Of a stretch of 62,815 nucleotides of DNA, positions 1-8,542 are shown one piece after another. Below the pieces are notes generated by a model. It worked only from the letters and a program-made list of their open reading frames with translations. It was not told the origin of the DNA and did no database searches. The stretch spans positions 1-62,815 of the forward strand of contig JAFSYO010000065.1 of the NCBI GenBank assembly GCA_017449925.1. Reading direction: 5' to 3'. The position numbers and the translations under genes are program-made. The stretch comes from Stomatobaculum sp. GTDB lineage: Bacteria; Bacillota_A; Clostridia; Lachnospirales; Lachnospiraceae. Positions within the stretch are counted from its first letter, which is position 1; the number at the start of each line of letters is the position of its first letter.

Positions 1-96
1 CTGGCAGGGCGGGAACATGTGCTGGCGGCCTATCAGGAGGCGGTGAAAGAGCGGTACAGATTTTTTAGTTTTGGCGATGCCATGCTGATCCATTAG
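1..96 (+). CDS. queA: QueA C-terminus (tRNA preQ1(34) S-adenosylmethionine ribosyltransferase-isomerase), partial
   Basis: Only the last 31 codons and a TAG stop are in the window; the gene begins upstream. The frame ends in [13 protein letters not shown], the nearly invariant C-terminus of QueA, preceded by an LAGRE motif also typical of the family. QueA transfers and isomerises the ribosyl moiety of S-adenosylmethionine onto preQ1 in the anticodon wobble position of tRNA, the penultimate step of queuosine synthesis, in the cytoplasm. A strong intrinsic terminator starts on the last base of the stop codon, so the genes that follow are transcribed separately. The identification rests on a short but very characteristic tail. 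Confidence 0.85.
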   Translation: MAGREHVLAAYQEAVKERYRFFSFGDAMLIH

Positions 97-125
97 ACAC
101 GGAATTCTTTCCGTGTCTTTTTTTT
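96..125 (+). terminator. Intrinsic terminator of queA
   Basis: A perfect 9-bp stem (GACACGGAA at 96-104, TTCCGTGTC at 109-117) with a 4-nt loop is followed directly by eight T residues (118-125). It separates the upstream queuosine gene from the surface-structure locus. Confidence 0.93.
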
Positions 126-190
126 GTGCTCTCAACGCGTTGGACCAGAGTACAGCGGAACGCAGGAGATGCATTCAAAAAGAGCGGAAA

Positions 191-255
191 AGTAAGATAA
201 CATGCTTACTCGGGTATATTAACGCTCTATAAAGAGGTTTATACTTCAAAAGTAT
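191..255. promoter_or_regulatory. Cluster of short inverted repeats upstream of the ribbon-helix-helix gene
   Basis: Two small perfect inverted repeats lie here: AGTAAG/CTTACT (191-196 and 205-210) and ATACTT/AAGTAT (241-246 and 250-255). The 9-mer GCTCTATAA (224-232) between them recurs as its exact reverse complement TTATAGAGC at 540-548, just after the gene. Ribbon-helix-helix proteins usually bind short palindromes or repeated half-sites in their own control region, so these are candidate operators. The role is inferred. Confidence 0.4.
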
Positions 256-312
256 GATAAAATGATATTGTACGAGTTTCAGAATCAACAATAAACGAGG
301 AGGAACAGTAAG

Positions 313-492
313 ATGAGAGGAAGACCTTCCATGGGAAAAAGCTCGAAACAGAGGATCAGCATCACCATTGATCCGGACCTGATCGAGATCCTGAAAATAA
401 AAGCGGAAGAGGATGACCGCTCTCTTTCCCAATATATCAACCGTGAATTGAGAAAGCTGCTGCTGAAAAAAGAAGAAGGCCAAAAAGAATAA
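313..492 (+). CDS. Small ribbon-helix-helix (CopG/Arc-type) DNA-binding protein
   Basis: A 59-residue frame with a strong ribosome binding site (GAGGAGG near 297-303) about 9 nt before the ATG. The protein has a basic N-terminus (MRGRPSMGKSSKQR), a short strand segment RISITIDPDLIEILK, and a helix-turn-helix-like AEEDDRSLSQYINRELRKLL. That is the order and length expected of ribbon-helix-helix repressors and antitoxins: the strand pairs in a dimer and enters the major groove. No toxin gene is adjacent, so it is more likely a small transcriptional regulator than an antitoxin. It stands alone between the queA terminator and the pilus promoter, and inverted repeats on both sides suggest autoregulation. 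Control of the pilus locus is possible but unproven. Confidence 0.75.
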   Translation: MRGRPSMGKSSKQRISITIDPDLIEILKIKAEEDDRSLSQYINRELRKLLLKKEEGQKE

Positions 493-539
493 GACCGGCG
501 GAAACAGGAACAGCGGGTAATAATGCATAAAAAATAGCG

Positions 540-548
540 TTATAGAGC
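540..548. repeat. Downstream member of a 9-bp inverted repeat flanking the RHH gene
   Basis: TTATAGAGC is the exact reverse complement of 224-232. The pair flanks the small regulator gene. The downstream copy lies about 80 bp before the -35 box of the pilus promoter, a place where a repressor could act on both transcription units. Confidence 0.4.
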
Positions 549-625
549 ATTTTAATTATGAAAGTATCTAAAAGTAATTATAGGACGGATTCTTTGACGC
601 AAAAAAGATAAGATAATATTAAAGA

Positions 626-654
626 TTGACCGAAAAACTATAAAGTGTTATGAT
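626..654 (+). promoter_or_regulatory. Sigma-70/SigA-type promoter of the pilus locus
   Basis: TTGACC (626-631), a 17-bp spacer and TATGAT (649-654) form a near-consensus promoter. The predicted start near 661 gives a leader of roughly 90 nt before the ATG at 751. The leader is AT-rich and has no clear terminator. This is the only good promoter seen between the RHH gene and the first adhesin, and it may drive much of the locus. Confidence 0.75.
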
Positions 655-750
655 ACACATAATTGGAGCAATCTGTGTATGTATGTGATTTAAGTATGAG
701 CTAATAAACAAAAATGCCGCGGGCTCATGCGGCGGGGAAAGGGTGGGACG

Positions 751-3700
751 ATGAACAATAACCTTTGGAGTCAAGTTGCTGCATTCTTAAAACAAAGAAT
801 GCAGACCAAACGCTGGCAGCGGGCATTGACATGTCTGGCTGCGGTGGTCGTGTTCGGCGTGACCTATGCGCTGATCTTACCCGCGATCACAATGACGAGC
901 CAGCATCCGACGCTCAGCGCGGAGACGCTTACCGCGTGGACGGGCGACGAGCTGGCAGTCAAGGTGGCCGCGGAGACAACATCGAAGGATGGCGGGAAGA
1001 TCGTCGTTCTTACATTAGAGGGAGAGGGCGCGGACCTCTCTCAGAACTATGCCTTTAACGAGGAGGGTGTCTGCACCATCATCGATGAGGCTCAGAACGA
1101 GATCGAACTGCACCGCTCAGTCCGGGAAGGTTCCAAGAATGTCGTGGATTACTGGTTCGCGATGGAGCCGGACACGGAGACTTCTTTTGTCCTGAATCTC
1201 GTGGACGAAATTGACGAAGCCCGTTTTGCCGAGACGATGGAAGCTGTAAAGCAGAGCGGCGGCGATACGGATGCCGATAATAAAGCTGAAAATAAAACTG
1301 ATACTACTACCGGAAGTGTCGTTAATGTTGATACTCAGGTGGAGACTGCCACGGATTCGGACGCTGGGAAGTCTGAGGTCGTGGAGAACAATGAGTATCC
1401 GGCAACTGCTTCCGCCAGCGACGCACAGGAAATTCCTGTGATCATTGTGGAGGAGGAACACGACAGCGACGAGCAGGAAGATGAAGAAAACATCGTGGCA
1501 GAGGCTTCTGTAAGCGTCGTGCAGGAGGCTTCCGCCAGCAACGCGGAGCAGGCTTCCGTAAGCATCGTGCAGGAAGATGAGGATATCAATACCTCTACCG
1601 CGAGCAACGCTGACGTAGAAGAAGCAAACAAGCTCACTGACAAGGCCGAGGAAAAGATCGTCGTCGAGTCCAATGACAGCGGATTCGTGGAGATCCTGGA
1701 CGGCGCTGTTGTCAATGACCTTGTGGTCGAAGATGAAGACGAAGAGCAGACTGAGACTGTCGCAACGCTGAAGGTCTCTGCGGGTATCGGCGAGGACTAT
1801 GAAGACGCCGTGAAGGATGCGGAGAAGAATGCCGATAAGCGCGGTGACGCCCAGCTGAAGCTTAAGTGGATCGATGCCGTGGCATCCGTCCCGGAACTTG
1901 TGGCCAACGTGAACGACGCGACCATCGCGGTATTCTATGACGAGAACGCGGGTATTCCTGCTGGCGCAAGCCTTGTCGTCGATGAGATCGCGAAGGATAG
2001 CGATGAGTACGCTGCACTCTTTGCGCAGGCGGATTCCGCAGTGATGGGTGCTGCCGGAGAAGGCGCAGCGAAGATGGTGACTTCCGCCCGGTTCTTCGAT
2101 ATCAGCATTGTTGACGAGAACGGCGATAAGATCCAGCCCGATACATCGGTGAAGGTCGTCATCGCCTATGAGGACGGCATTAAAATAACTGAACTCGGCG
2201 AGCTGAACGTGGTCCACTTCAATGAGGGCGCGGACGTTCCGGAAGTCTTTACTTCTGCAGTCAGCGAAAACGGACAGGAAGCGGGAGGCTTCTCCTTCAC
2301 AACGGATTCCTTCTCGGTGTTCGGCGTGGTCGGAGCAGAGATGCTGGCTCCGGGCGAGATCGTTGCAGAGGGTGAGAACTGCACCATTAAAGTCAGCTAT
2401 GACAGCGGTGCAAGGCTCCTGCCCAGCGACACCCTGGTCATCAGCGAGATCCCGGATGGATCCGGACGTTACCAGACCTATATGGGCGAAGCAGGTGGAG
2501 TCCTGCTTGGCGAAGGAAAGAATGCAGAGATCAGCTATGCCCGTTTCTTTGATATTTCGATTCGCAGAGACGACGTCATGGTGGAGCCGCAGACCCCGGT
2601 GCAGATCAGCATCGACTACACGGCGGCCCAGGACCTTGGCACAGGAACGACAGTCCGCGCGCTGAACTTTAAAGAGAACGGACCGGATGTACTTGACGTT
2701 GATCTGAGAGGAAGCGAGACTCAGCTGAACGGCGTGAGTTTCGGTGTCGGAGCCCTTAAGACCTTCGGCATCGCAGGTGCCAGAGGCGGAAAGACCAAGT
2801 CTCTGACTGCAGAAGGCAGCACCTTTAAGATGACGGTGGCCTACGGCGCGGAAGCGGATATCCCGGAGGGAGCGAAGCTCGCAGCAGAAGAGGTCGCAGA
2901 AGGAACTGAAGAGGCAGGGCAGTATAAGAAGCTTGCTGCGGACGCGACCCAGAGCAAAGAAGAAGAACTCACTTATATCAAGACCCTGAATGCGGCGATT
3001 GTCGACGCAGAAGGAAAGAAGATCCAGCCTGCAGCTCCGGTGGACCTGAAGATCGAACTGGAAGACAAGAAGGATGAGTTCGAGACCCAGGTGGTCTTCT
3101 TTGGAGAAGATGGAACCGCAGAAGCAGCTGCACCTACAGCGGAAGGCAAGAAGGTCTCCCTCGAGACAGCAAAGATCACATCCTTTGCGGTCGTTGAGAC
3201 GAAGGCCCCGAAGATCACGAAGATCACTGGCAAGGCAAGTGACGGCGCGACGGTGGAGATCAGCGGAAAGCTCCCGGAGGGCGCTGAGGCGAAGATCGTC
3301 CCGGTGACGCTTACTCAGGAACAGCTGATCGAGTACTACGGCGAGGACCTGGTGAAGGCCGTCGACAACCTTGTGGTCTACGACATCTGCATCATGGTGG
3401 ACGGCAAGGAGTGGGAGCCCGATGACAGCGTATCCGTCGTCATCAACAACCCGAAGATCGAGACACAGACCGACTCCAACGAAGAGATCGCCGTGACCCA
3501 TCTGAACGACGAGAAGAAGTCGGCGGAGAAGATGGATACGGTAGTCACAGAGGACGGCGGTGTCAGCTTTGACACCAAGAGCTTCTCCCTCTGGGGTCTG
3601 TACACTTACACGGTGGACTACTACCTGAATGATAACGAGTATCACCAGCCGGGTAATACGAGCATGCTGCTCTCTGAGCTGTTCGTTCCCCTTCTGGTCG

Positions 3701-6444
3701 AAATCCCGGTGGCAGAAGTCGCGGATGTTCAGTTTACCGACTACACTCTGCTGAGCATTGAGCCCGAGGGCGAGGACTTCAGGATCACCTCCCTCAAGCC
3801 TTTTACATCCCATGAGGTCATGACGGTCATCTTCAAAAACGACGCACAACTGACGATCGTCGTGGAAGACCTTAAATACGCAGAATATGAATATGAAACA
3901 AGCGATCTGACACCCTATACTGGATCGTTCAACTACGTCGGCCACTACAATATCTTCGGCGGCGGCAACGGCCTTCCTTCAATCGTTAAAGACAGCACTA
4001 ACGAAAACGATGACTGGGCACACTGGTGGGCCGGTGAATGGGGCGGCAACAGTGCCTGGGACTCGGATACGTACACGACAGCAGTTAGCGGAATCAGAGT
4101 GCATCTGCCCATGCTGAAAGGCAAAGCCGTAGGCAACGGGCCGGGCGGGGTGCCCCTCGAGGCGGTGAGCGGCATGTTCAGGACCGGCTCCAGCGCCGAA
4201 ATCACGTGGTCAGGCAACATCGAGAAGGCCTTCATGTCCTTCTCCTGGCTGTACTACCATAAGAATTCCGGTGCCTCTAAGCCCACGCACGCTCAGTTTG
4301 ACATAAAGCTGTACGCCCCGGGCGGTGATTACACGACAATCGTGATCAACACCGACACCGAGACGAATGACACGCGCCCCGATGACCCGATCGTCGGCAA
4401 TGACACGACTGACGCATGGCGTATGCTGTCGTTCGATGCCACCGACTTTGTCACCGAGCATGGCAAGGGCGTATACACCATGGTCGTTGAGGTGTCACCG
4501 ACCCCAGGCCACACCACGATAAACTCCTACCTCTCCGACATGGGCTTCACCATTTTCGGCGTCACTGCTGACGCCAGCCAGCCCATTTCGGCGGTCGTGG
4601 GTACCGTGGACGAGATTATGATCGCCCAGAACAGCAGCGGGCTTACGAACCGGGCGGCTGTGGTTATGCTGGAAGAGCCCATTACCCCCCGCGGCAAAGG
4701 TAAGGCCTGGTTCAATTGCCAGGGCGGTGAGTACATCTCCACATCCAGCGGAAGTGAGGTCGACAGAGACTACCTCGAGTTGATGACCCCGAAAGAAGGG
4801 ACCACTGACCAGTATAATTATCTGAAGCTTGGCGAGGGCGGACAAGTCCCGGTTGCGGGGTGGAACTGCGAAGATATCGCCTGCCCGAACCACAACCAGA
4901 CCCCGCCTGATGAGGAGGGCTATGAGGCATACAGCAACCGTTGCTCCTTTGGCCTGGGCGCGTTCAGCGGTCTTGAGAACTCGGCTGAGATCGTTGGCGT
5001 CCGCAAGAGAATGGTGCGCGGCAACGACTGCTTCGGCAGCCTGATGATGCTGATCGAGGTCATGCCTGCAGAAGGTACGGTAGAAGTTACAAAGAAGCTT
5101 GAGTATGACGGCGGCGGTGTCAACGATGTTCTTCCGGACGCCGGAGTACAAAGAACTCTCACTTTCCACGTTGAGCCGACAAACAACGCGCCGGTGCCGT
5201 ACAGGGTTGAGGGCGAAGGCGAAGATGCGCATGAAGTTCCCAACCAGGACTTCTCCATCAATTTCCCGGCAAATACTCACAGCGGCGACGAAGTGCTGTT
5301 TGATATGGGTAAATTCCGGTTCAGAGGACAGGATATTCCTGACTCTGCCAGCAGCAGCGGTCCTTGGTACTTTACTTATGAGGTTACCGAGACCTCGACT
5401 GATAACATGGAACCGTGGATCTACGATACAAGAACACTTCTGCTCACGTTTGAAGTTGTCGTTAATGAAAGCGATGGTTCGTTTAAGATCAATAGCCACG
5501 AGTGGTCGGTCAAAGATCATCCTGAGGATGAAGTCAGATATTTCAAGAACGATTACATCCTGCCGGTCGCGCTGAAGGTTGATAAAAAGGATTTCAGCGG
5601 ACAAGCCTTAAGTGGAGCGACATTCTGCCTGTACACTAACGAAGAATGTACGACGGTAGCTCCCGTCTATACGAATGCTGCAAAGACCACGGCACTCACC
5701 AGCAGCGGTGTTGTTACCGGCATCGATGGAGCAGCGTACTTCTACGGACTGGACAAGGGCACCGCAGATGATCCTGCTGTCTATTACCTGAAGGAAATCG
5801 CAGCACCGGGAGCATATGTCCTCGATAGTACTGTAATAGCTGTAAATTACAACAAAGATGAGGATAAGTGGTACTATACGCCCACAGACAGCACGGCGAC
5901 TGTACTGCCGGGTTCCGTAACGGGAGATCAGGGTTACCTGACGCTCCAGAGAGTCAATCTGAACGCACTCCATGTGACGAAGATTGACAAAACGACTAGC
6001 GCTGCCATCCCCGGCGTCAAGTTCGAACTTTCAAAGAAAGATGTCAACGGTACTTATCAGGCGTTCGTGGAAGAAGGACATGCTGCGGGAGATAACAGCT
6101 ATACCACTGATGAAAACGGAAAGTTTGACTTGCATCTTCCTGTAGGAGAGTACCTGCTGCAGGAAACAGAGACGCCGCAGGGTTACATCATCAATGCCGA
6201 CTGCAAGATCGAGTTTGAGGTGGTGGACCAGGGCACCAGCCAGGTCGTCTTCCAAAATACAGACTTCGCAGAATATGAAAGCAGTACATTCACCTTCACC
6301 GCGAAAAATACTCGCGGACAGTCCCTGCCGAACACCGGCGGACCGGGAACCACACTTTATACACTCGGCGGAATGATGCTTCTTATCGCTTCCGCTCTGC
6401 TGTACGGTTTCAGGAGGAGGCATGAGGAAAGGAGGTCTATGTAA
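751..6444 (+). CDS. Large LPxTG-anchored adhesin/pilin with SpaA/Cna-B domains
   Basis: A 1897-residue secreted surface protein. I prefer the ATG at 751 (AAAGGGTGGG upstream) over 727, because residues 1-48 then align without gaps with the two giant paralogues downstream. Order: amphipathic N-terminus and hydrophobic segment (about 25-47), a conserved N-terminal domain (about 50-167), an acidic Ser/Ala-rich linker (168-335), four copies of a FFDISI...SFSVFG-type module (about 335-957), a unique region with five cysteines (about 957-1447), an FctA/Spy0128-like domain (about 1443-1603), two Cna-B/SpaA domains with E-box-like YYLKEIAAPG and YLLQETETPQG (about 1606-1815), and the sorting signal LPNTG at 1859 with a hydrophobic stretch and RRRHEERR tail. 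Sortases would link it to the pilus or peptidoglycan. Placed before the backbone pilin, it is probably a tip or ancillary pilin; the adhesive function is inferred. Confidence 0.85.
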   Translation: MNNNLWSQVAAFLKQRMQTKRWQRALTCLAAVVVFGVTYALILPAITMTSQHPTLSAETLTAWTGDELAVKVAAETTSKDGGKIVVLTLEGEGADLSQNYAFNEEGVCTIIDEAQNEIELHRSVREGSKNVVDYWFAMEPDTETSFVLNLVDEIDEARFAETMEAVKQSGGDTDADNKAENKTDTTTGSVVNVDTQVETATDSDAGKSEVVENNEYPATASASDAQEIPVIIVEEEHDSDEQEDEENIVAEASVSVVQEASASNAEQASVSIVQEDEDINTSTASNADVEEANKLTDKAEEKIVVESNDSGFVEILDGAVVNDLVVEDEDEEQTETVATLKVSAGIGEDYEDAVKDAEKNADKRGDAQLKLKWIDAVASVPELVANVNDATIAVFYDENAGIPAGASLVVDEIAKDSDEYAALFAQADSAVMGAAGEGAAKMVTSARFFDISIVDENGDKIQPDTSVKVVIAYEDGIKITELGELNVVHFNEGADVPEVFTSAVSENGQEAGGFSFTTDSFSVFGVVGAEMLAPGEIVAEGENCTIKVSYDSGARLLPSDTLVISEIPDGSGRYQTYMGEAGGVLLGEGKNAEISYARFFDISIRRDDVMVEPQTPVQISIDYTAAQDLGTGTTVRALNFKENGPDVLDVDLRGSETQLNGVSFGVGALKTFGIAGARGGKTKSLTAEGSTFKMTVAYGAEADIPEGAKLAAEEVAEGTEEAGQYKKLAADATQSKEEELTYIKTLNAAIVDAEGKKIQPAAPVDLKIELEDKKDEFETQVVFFGEDGTAEAAAPTAEGKKVSLETAKITSFAVVETKAPKITKITGKASDGATVEISGKLPEGAEAKIVPVTLTQEQLIEYYGEDLVKAVDNLVVYDICIMVDGKEWEPDDSVSVVINNPKIETQTDSNEEIAVTHLNDEKKSAEKMDTVVTEDGGVSFDTKSFSLWGLYTYTVDYYLNDNEYHQPGNTSMLLSELFVPLLVEIPVAEVADVQFTDYTLLSIEPEGEDFRITSLKPFTSHEVMTVIFKNDAQLTIVVEDLKYAEYEYETSDLTPYTGSFNYVGHYNIFGGGNGLPSIVKDSTNENDDWAHWWAGEWGGNSAWDSDTYTTAVSGIRVHLPMLKGKAVGNGPGGVPLEAVSGMFRTGSSAEITWSGNIEKAFMSFSWLYYHKNSGASKPTHAQFDIKLYAPGGDYTTIVINTDTETNDTRPDDPIVGNDTTDAWRMLSFDATDFVTEHGKGVYTMVVEVSPTPGHTTINSYLSDMGFTIFGVTADASQPISAVVGTVDEIMIAQNSSGLTNRAAVVMLEEPITPRGKGKAWFNCQGGEYISTSSGSEVDRDYLELMTPKEGTTDQYNYLKLGEGGQVPVAGWNCEDIACPNHNQTPPDEEGYEAYSNRCSFGLGAFSGLENSAEIVGVRKRMVRGNDCFGSLMMLIEVMPAEGTVEVTKKLEYDGGGVNDVLPDAGVQRTLTFHVEPTNNAPVPYRVEGEGEDAHEVPNQDFSINFPANTHSGDEVLFDMGKFRFRGQDIPDSASSSGPWYFTYEVTETSTDNMEPWIYDTRTLLLTFEVVVNESDGSFKINSHEWSVKDHPEDEVRYFKNDYILPVALKVDKKDFSGQALSGATFCLYTNEECTTVAPVYTNAAKTTALTSSGVVTGIDGAAYFYGLDKGTADDPAVYYLKEIAAPGAYVLDSTVIAVNYNKDEDKWYYTPTDSTATVLPGSVTGDQGYLTLQRVNLNALHVTKIDKTTSAAIPGVKFELSKKDVNGTYQAFVEEGHAAGDNSYTTDENGKFDLHLPVGEYLLQETETPQGYIINADCKIEFEVVDQGTSQVVFQNTDFAEYESSTFTFTAKNTRGQSLPNTGGPGTTLYTLGGMMLLIASALLYGFRRRHEERRSM

Positions 6445-6542
6445 GCCTCTGATTCTCGACAAATATTCAGCCGAAGACCTGAATGCCGGCTTCATGAGAA
6501 TATGAACCCATGAAGCAAATATGAAACACGTCGATCTGTTCT

Positions 6543-6576
6543 GTGTCCGGCCGGACACCAGTCGGGAGCCGGCCGG
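6543..6576 (+). promoter_or_regulatory. Paired palindromes between adhesin and backbone pilin
   Basis: A perfect 16-bp palindrome, GTGTCCGG-CCGGACAC (6543-6558), is followed by a second CCGGCCGG core (6569-6576). Each core can pair with itself or with the other. No T-run follows, so it is not a classic terminator; it may protect an RNA end or adjust the expression ratio of adhesin to backbone. Otherwise this gap (6445-6678) holds only the ribosome binding site of the next gene. Confidence 0.45.
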
Positions 6577-6678
6577 CACGGAGCGTGTCAACCCGCTGCG
6601 AGGGGAAGAGCAGCAAAAATAGCAGTCTTAAACATGTAACTTTTAAGGGAGTATGAGAAAACAGAAAGGAAAACAGCA

Positions 6679-8400
6679 ATGATTAGATTAAAAAAGATGT
6701 TGGCATTGGCCATAGCAGTTGTAATGGTCCTTTGCACGATGAATCTGGGCGTATTTGCTGCCCCAGGAGATCTTACCCCGGATCAGAGTATCACGATCAC
6801 CGGCCTGGATGAGGGCGATGTCGTTCATCTGTACCAGGTCCTGGTCTGGGAAGACAGTGTAGGCTGGAGATTAAACGGCGGAGAGCAGGGAGCGTATGCC
6901 AGCCTGCTCAGCAATGCAAATATTAAAAAGCTCATCGATAACGATGCCAATAACGGCAATCCGGTCGAATTGACCAAGGCAGATGTGGACGCAGTCGCGA
7001 CTGCTGCAAAGAACGGCGGTACGGAAATCGATACTTCCGATGCGCTTACGGGCGATACTTATACTTTCACGGCTACGACTCCCGGCATGTTCCTGGCTCT
7101 GGTCACTCCCGGAAAAGCAGGCGTAGTCTACAACCCGATCATCGTTTCTGCTGACTTCAGCGCAACTCCGAACACCAGCGAGATCGATGCTTCTAATGCA
7201 GTGATGGGTGAGACCGCAGTAGCGAAGAAGAAGAAAATTACTGTCGACAAGCATGGGGAAGTTATGGATGAGGTAATTGATGAAACTGCAACTGAAGAAG
7301 AAAAGATTGTTGCAGAATCCACACACAGTGTCGGCGACATTGTGAAGTTCACCATCGAGACTCAGATTCCCGCCTACTCGGATGCGTATACGAATCCTAC
7401 CTTCACAGTCACAGATACGCTTACCAACGGCCTTAAGATCGTAGTTGACGATGAGCATGAATTTTCTGTCAGCAGCGGCAGCGTAACCTATACCGGCGAT
7501 CCTGCGGATGGAGATACAAGCTTTACCCTTACCTTTACCAGCGCTGACATTGCGGCTCTGCTTGACTATCAGGATGTAGTTATCGAATACTACGCGATCA
7601 TCGGCAGTGAGGCTGTTTCGAACGTCAACGAGATGGAGAACACTGTTGAGGTCGAATTCTCGAATGACCCGCACGATGATACCAGCAAGGGCAAGATCAA
7701 GGATAAGACCAAGCACTATACCTTCACGATCGACGGCGAACTGCTCGGAGAAGAGGGCTTCCGCGTAATCGAACTCCTCAAGGTTGGCAAGAACGCAGAC
7801 GGAACCGATGCGATCGAGGAGATCGAGATTTCCAACGGAACCATGGCAGCTGCCCTGGACGGCGCACTGTTCGGACTGTATAAGACCCCCGAGGGCGCAG
7901 AAGCTGAGGATGACAACGATCTCTACACGAACGACATCTTTAACGGCAAGGTTGAAACGGCCATGGGCGGCCTTCTGGTGATCCAGGGCCTGGATGCAGG
8001 TACCTACTATCTGAAGGAGCTGGATGCTCCGGATGGATTTATCCGTGACACTGGTGTTTACGAGATCGTTATTGATGCCGATATCGTGGATGAGGAAACC
8101 ACAGAAGTGATCGATGGTTACGAAGTGACCTATTCTGTCCCGGTACTGAAGGGTTACACGATCACGATCAACGGCACTGACGTTACCAAGGAGACCACCT
8201 ATACGGCATCCATCACGGGATCCGAGACGCTTGAAGTTATCGAACCGGAAGAAAGCACCACCGAGATCGCTAATACCAAGGGCGTCGAGCTTCCGGCAAC
8301 TGGCGGCATGGGTACCACGATCTTCTACGTGATCGGTACCATCCTTGTTCTTGGCGCTGGCATCCTTCTGGTGACCCGCCGCCGCATGAACGTGAACTGA
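6679..8400 (+). CDS. Backbone pilin (isopeptide-forming fimbrial protein, LPATG)
   Basis: A 573-residue protein with a standard signal peptide (basic MIRLKK, hydrophobic core, cleavage expected near VFA-AP, residue 27). A fimbrial isopeptide-type domain spans roughly residues 180-340 (VGDIVKFTIETQIP ... FTVTDTLTNGLKI), preceded by a lysine-rich KKKKITVDK segment that could supply the pilin-motif lysine. A Cna-B/SpaA domain follows (about 365-480) with the E-box YYLKELDAPDGF. The sorting signal LPATG begins at residue 538, followed by a hydrophobic helix and TRRRMNVN. Backbone pilins of class C sortase systems polymerise through this lysine and the LPxTG threonine into covalent fibres, with intramolecular isopeptide bonds for stability. 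Size, order and the sortases downstream fit the major pilin. The exact lysine cannot be fixed from sequence alone. Confidence 0.87.
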   Translation: MIRLKKMLALAIAVVMVLCTMNLGVFAAPGDLTPDQSITITGLDEGDVVHLYQVLVWEDSVGWRLNGGEQGAYASLLSNANIKKLIDNDANNGNPVELTKADVDAVATAAKNGGTEIDTSDALTGDTYTFTATTPGMFLALVTPGKAGVVYNPIIVSADFSATPNTSEIDASNAVMGETAVAKKKKITVDKHGEVMDEVIDETATEEEKIVAESTHSVGDIVKFTIETQIPAYSDAYTNPTFTVTDTLTNGLKIVVDDEHEFSVSSGSVTYTGDPADGDTSFTLTFTSADIAALLDYQDVVIEYYAIIGSEAVSNVNEMENTVEVEFSNDPHDDTSKGKIKDKTKHYTFTIDGELLGEEGFRVIELLKVGKNADGTDAIEEIEISNGTMAAALDGALFGLYKTPEGAEAEDDNDLYTNDIFNGKVETAMGGLLVIQGLDAGTYYLKELDAPDGFIRDTGVYEIVIDADIVDEETTEVIDGYEVTYSVPVLKGYTITINGTDVTKETTYTASITGSETLEVIEPEESTTEIANTKGVELPATGGMGTTIFYVIGTILVLGAGILLVTRRRMNVN

Positions 8401-8472
8401 CAACAAGTAAATTTTACGGAAAAGCCTTAAAAAGCCGGGCTTGTCTCCGCTTTCAGAGGTGACCGTGCAGAG

Positions 8473-8499
8473 CCTCCCCGGGCGTCGCGCTCGGGGAGG
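8473..8499 (+). terminator. GC-rich hairpin between pilin and glycopolymer genes
   Basis: CCTCCCCG (8473-8480) pairs with CGGGGAGG (8492-8499) and the loop can extend the stem. It is followed by TTCTTATTATATA rather than a pure T-run. It is probably a partial terminator that lowers expression of the glycosyltransferase genes relative to the abundant pilin. Confidence 0.6.
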
Positions 8500-8542
8500 T
8501 TCTTATTATATAAAGATGAGGCTCAGGAAAGGATCCCTCTAT

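Noticed and set aside
313..492. Toxin-antitoxin system with the RHH protein as antitoxin
   Set aside because: No toxin-like gene is adjacent on either side: queA ends before it and the pilus promoter follows. A stand-alone regulator is more likely.
1117..3945. A 942-codon open frame on the minus strand inside the first adhesin gene
   Set aside because: It is an antisense shadow of a GC-biased, repetitive gene. Its translation is Leu/Arg/Asp-rich without domain order, and the plus strand has a clear signal, modules and LPNTG.
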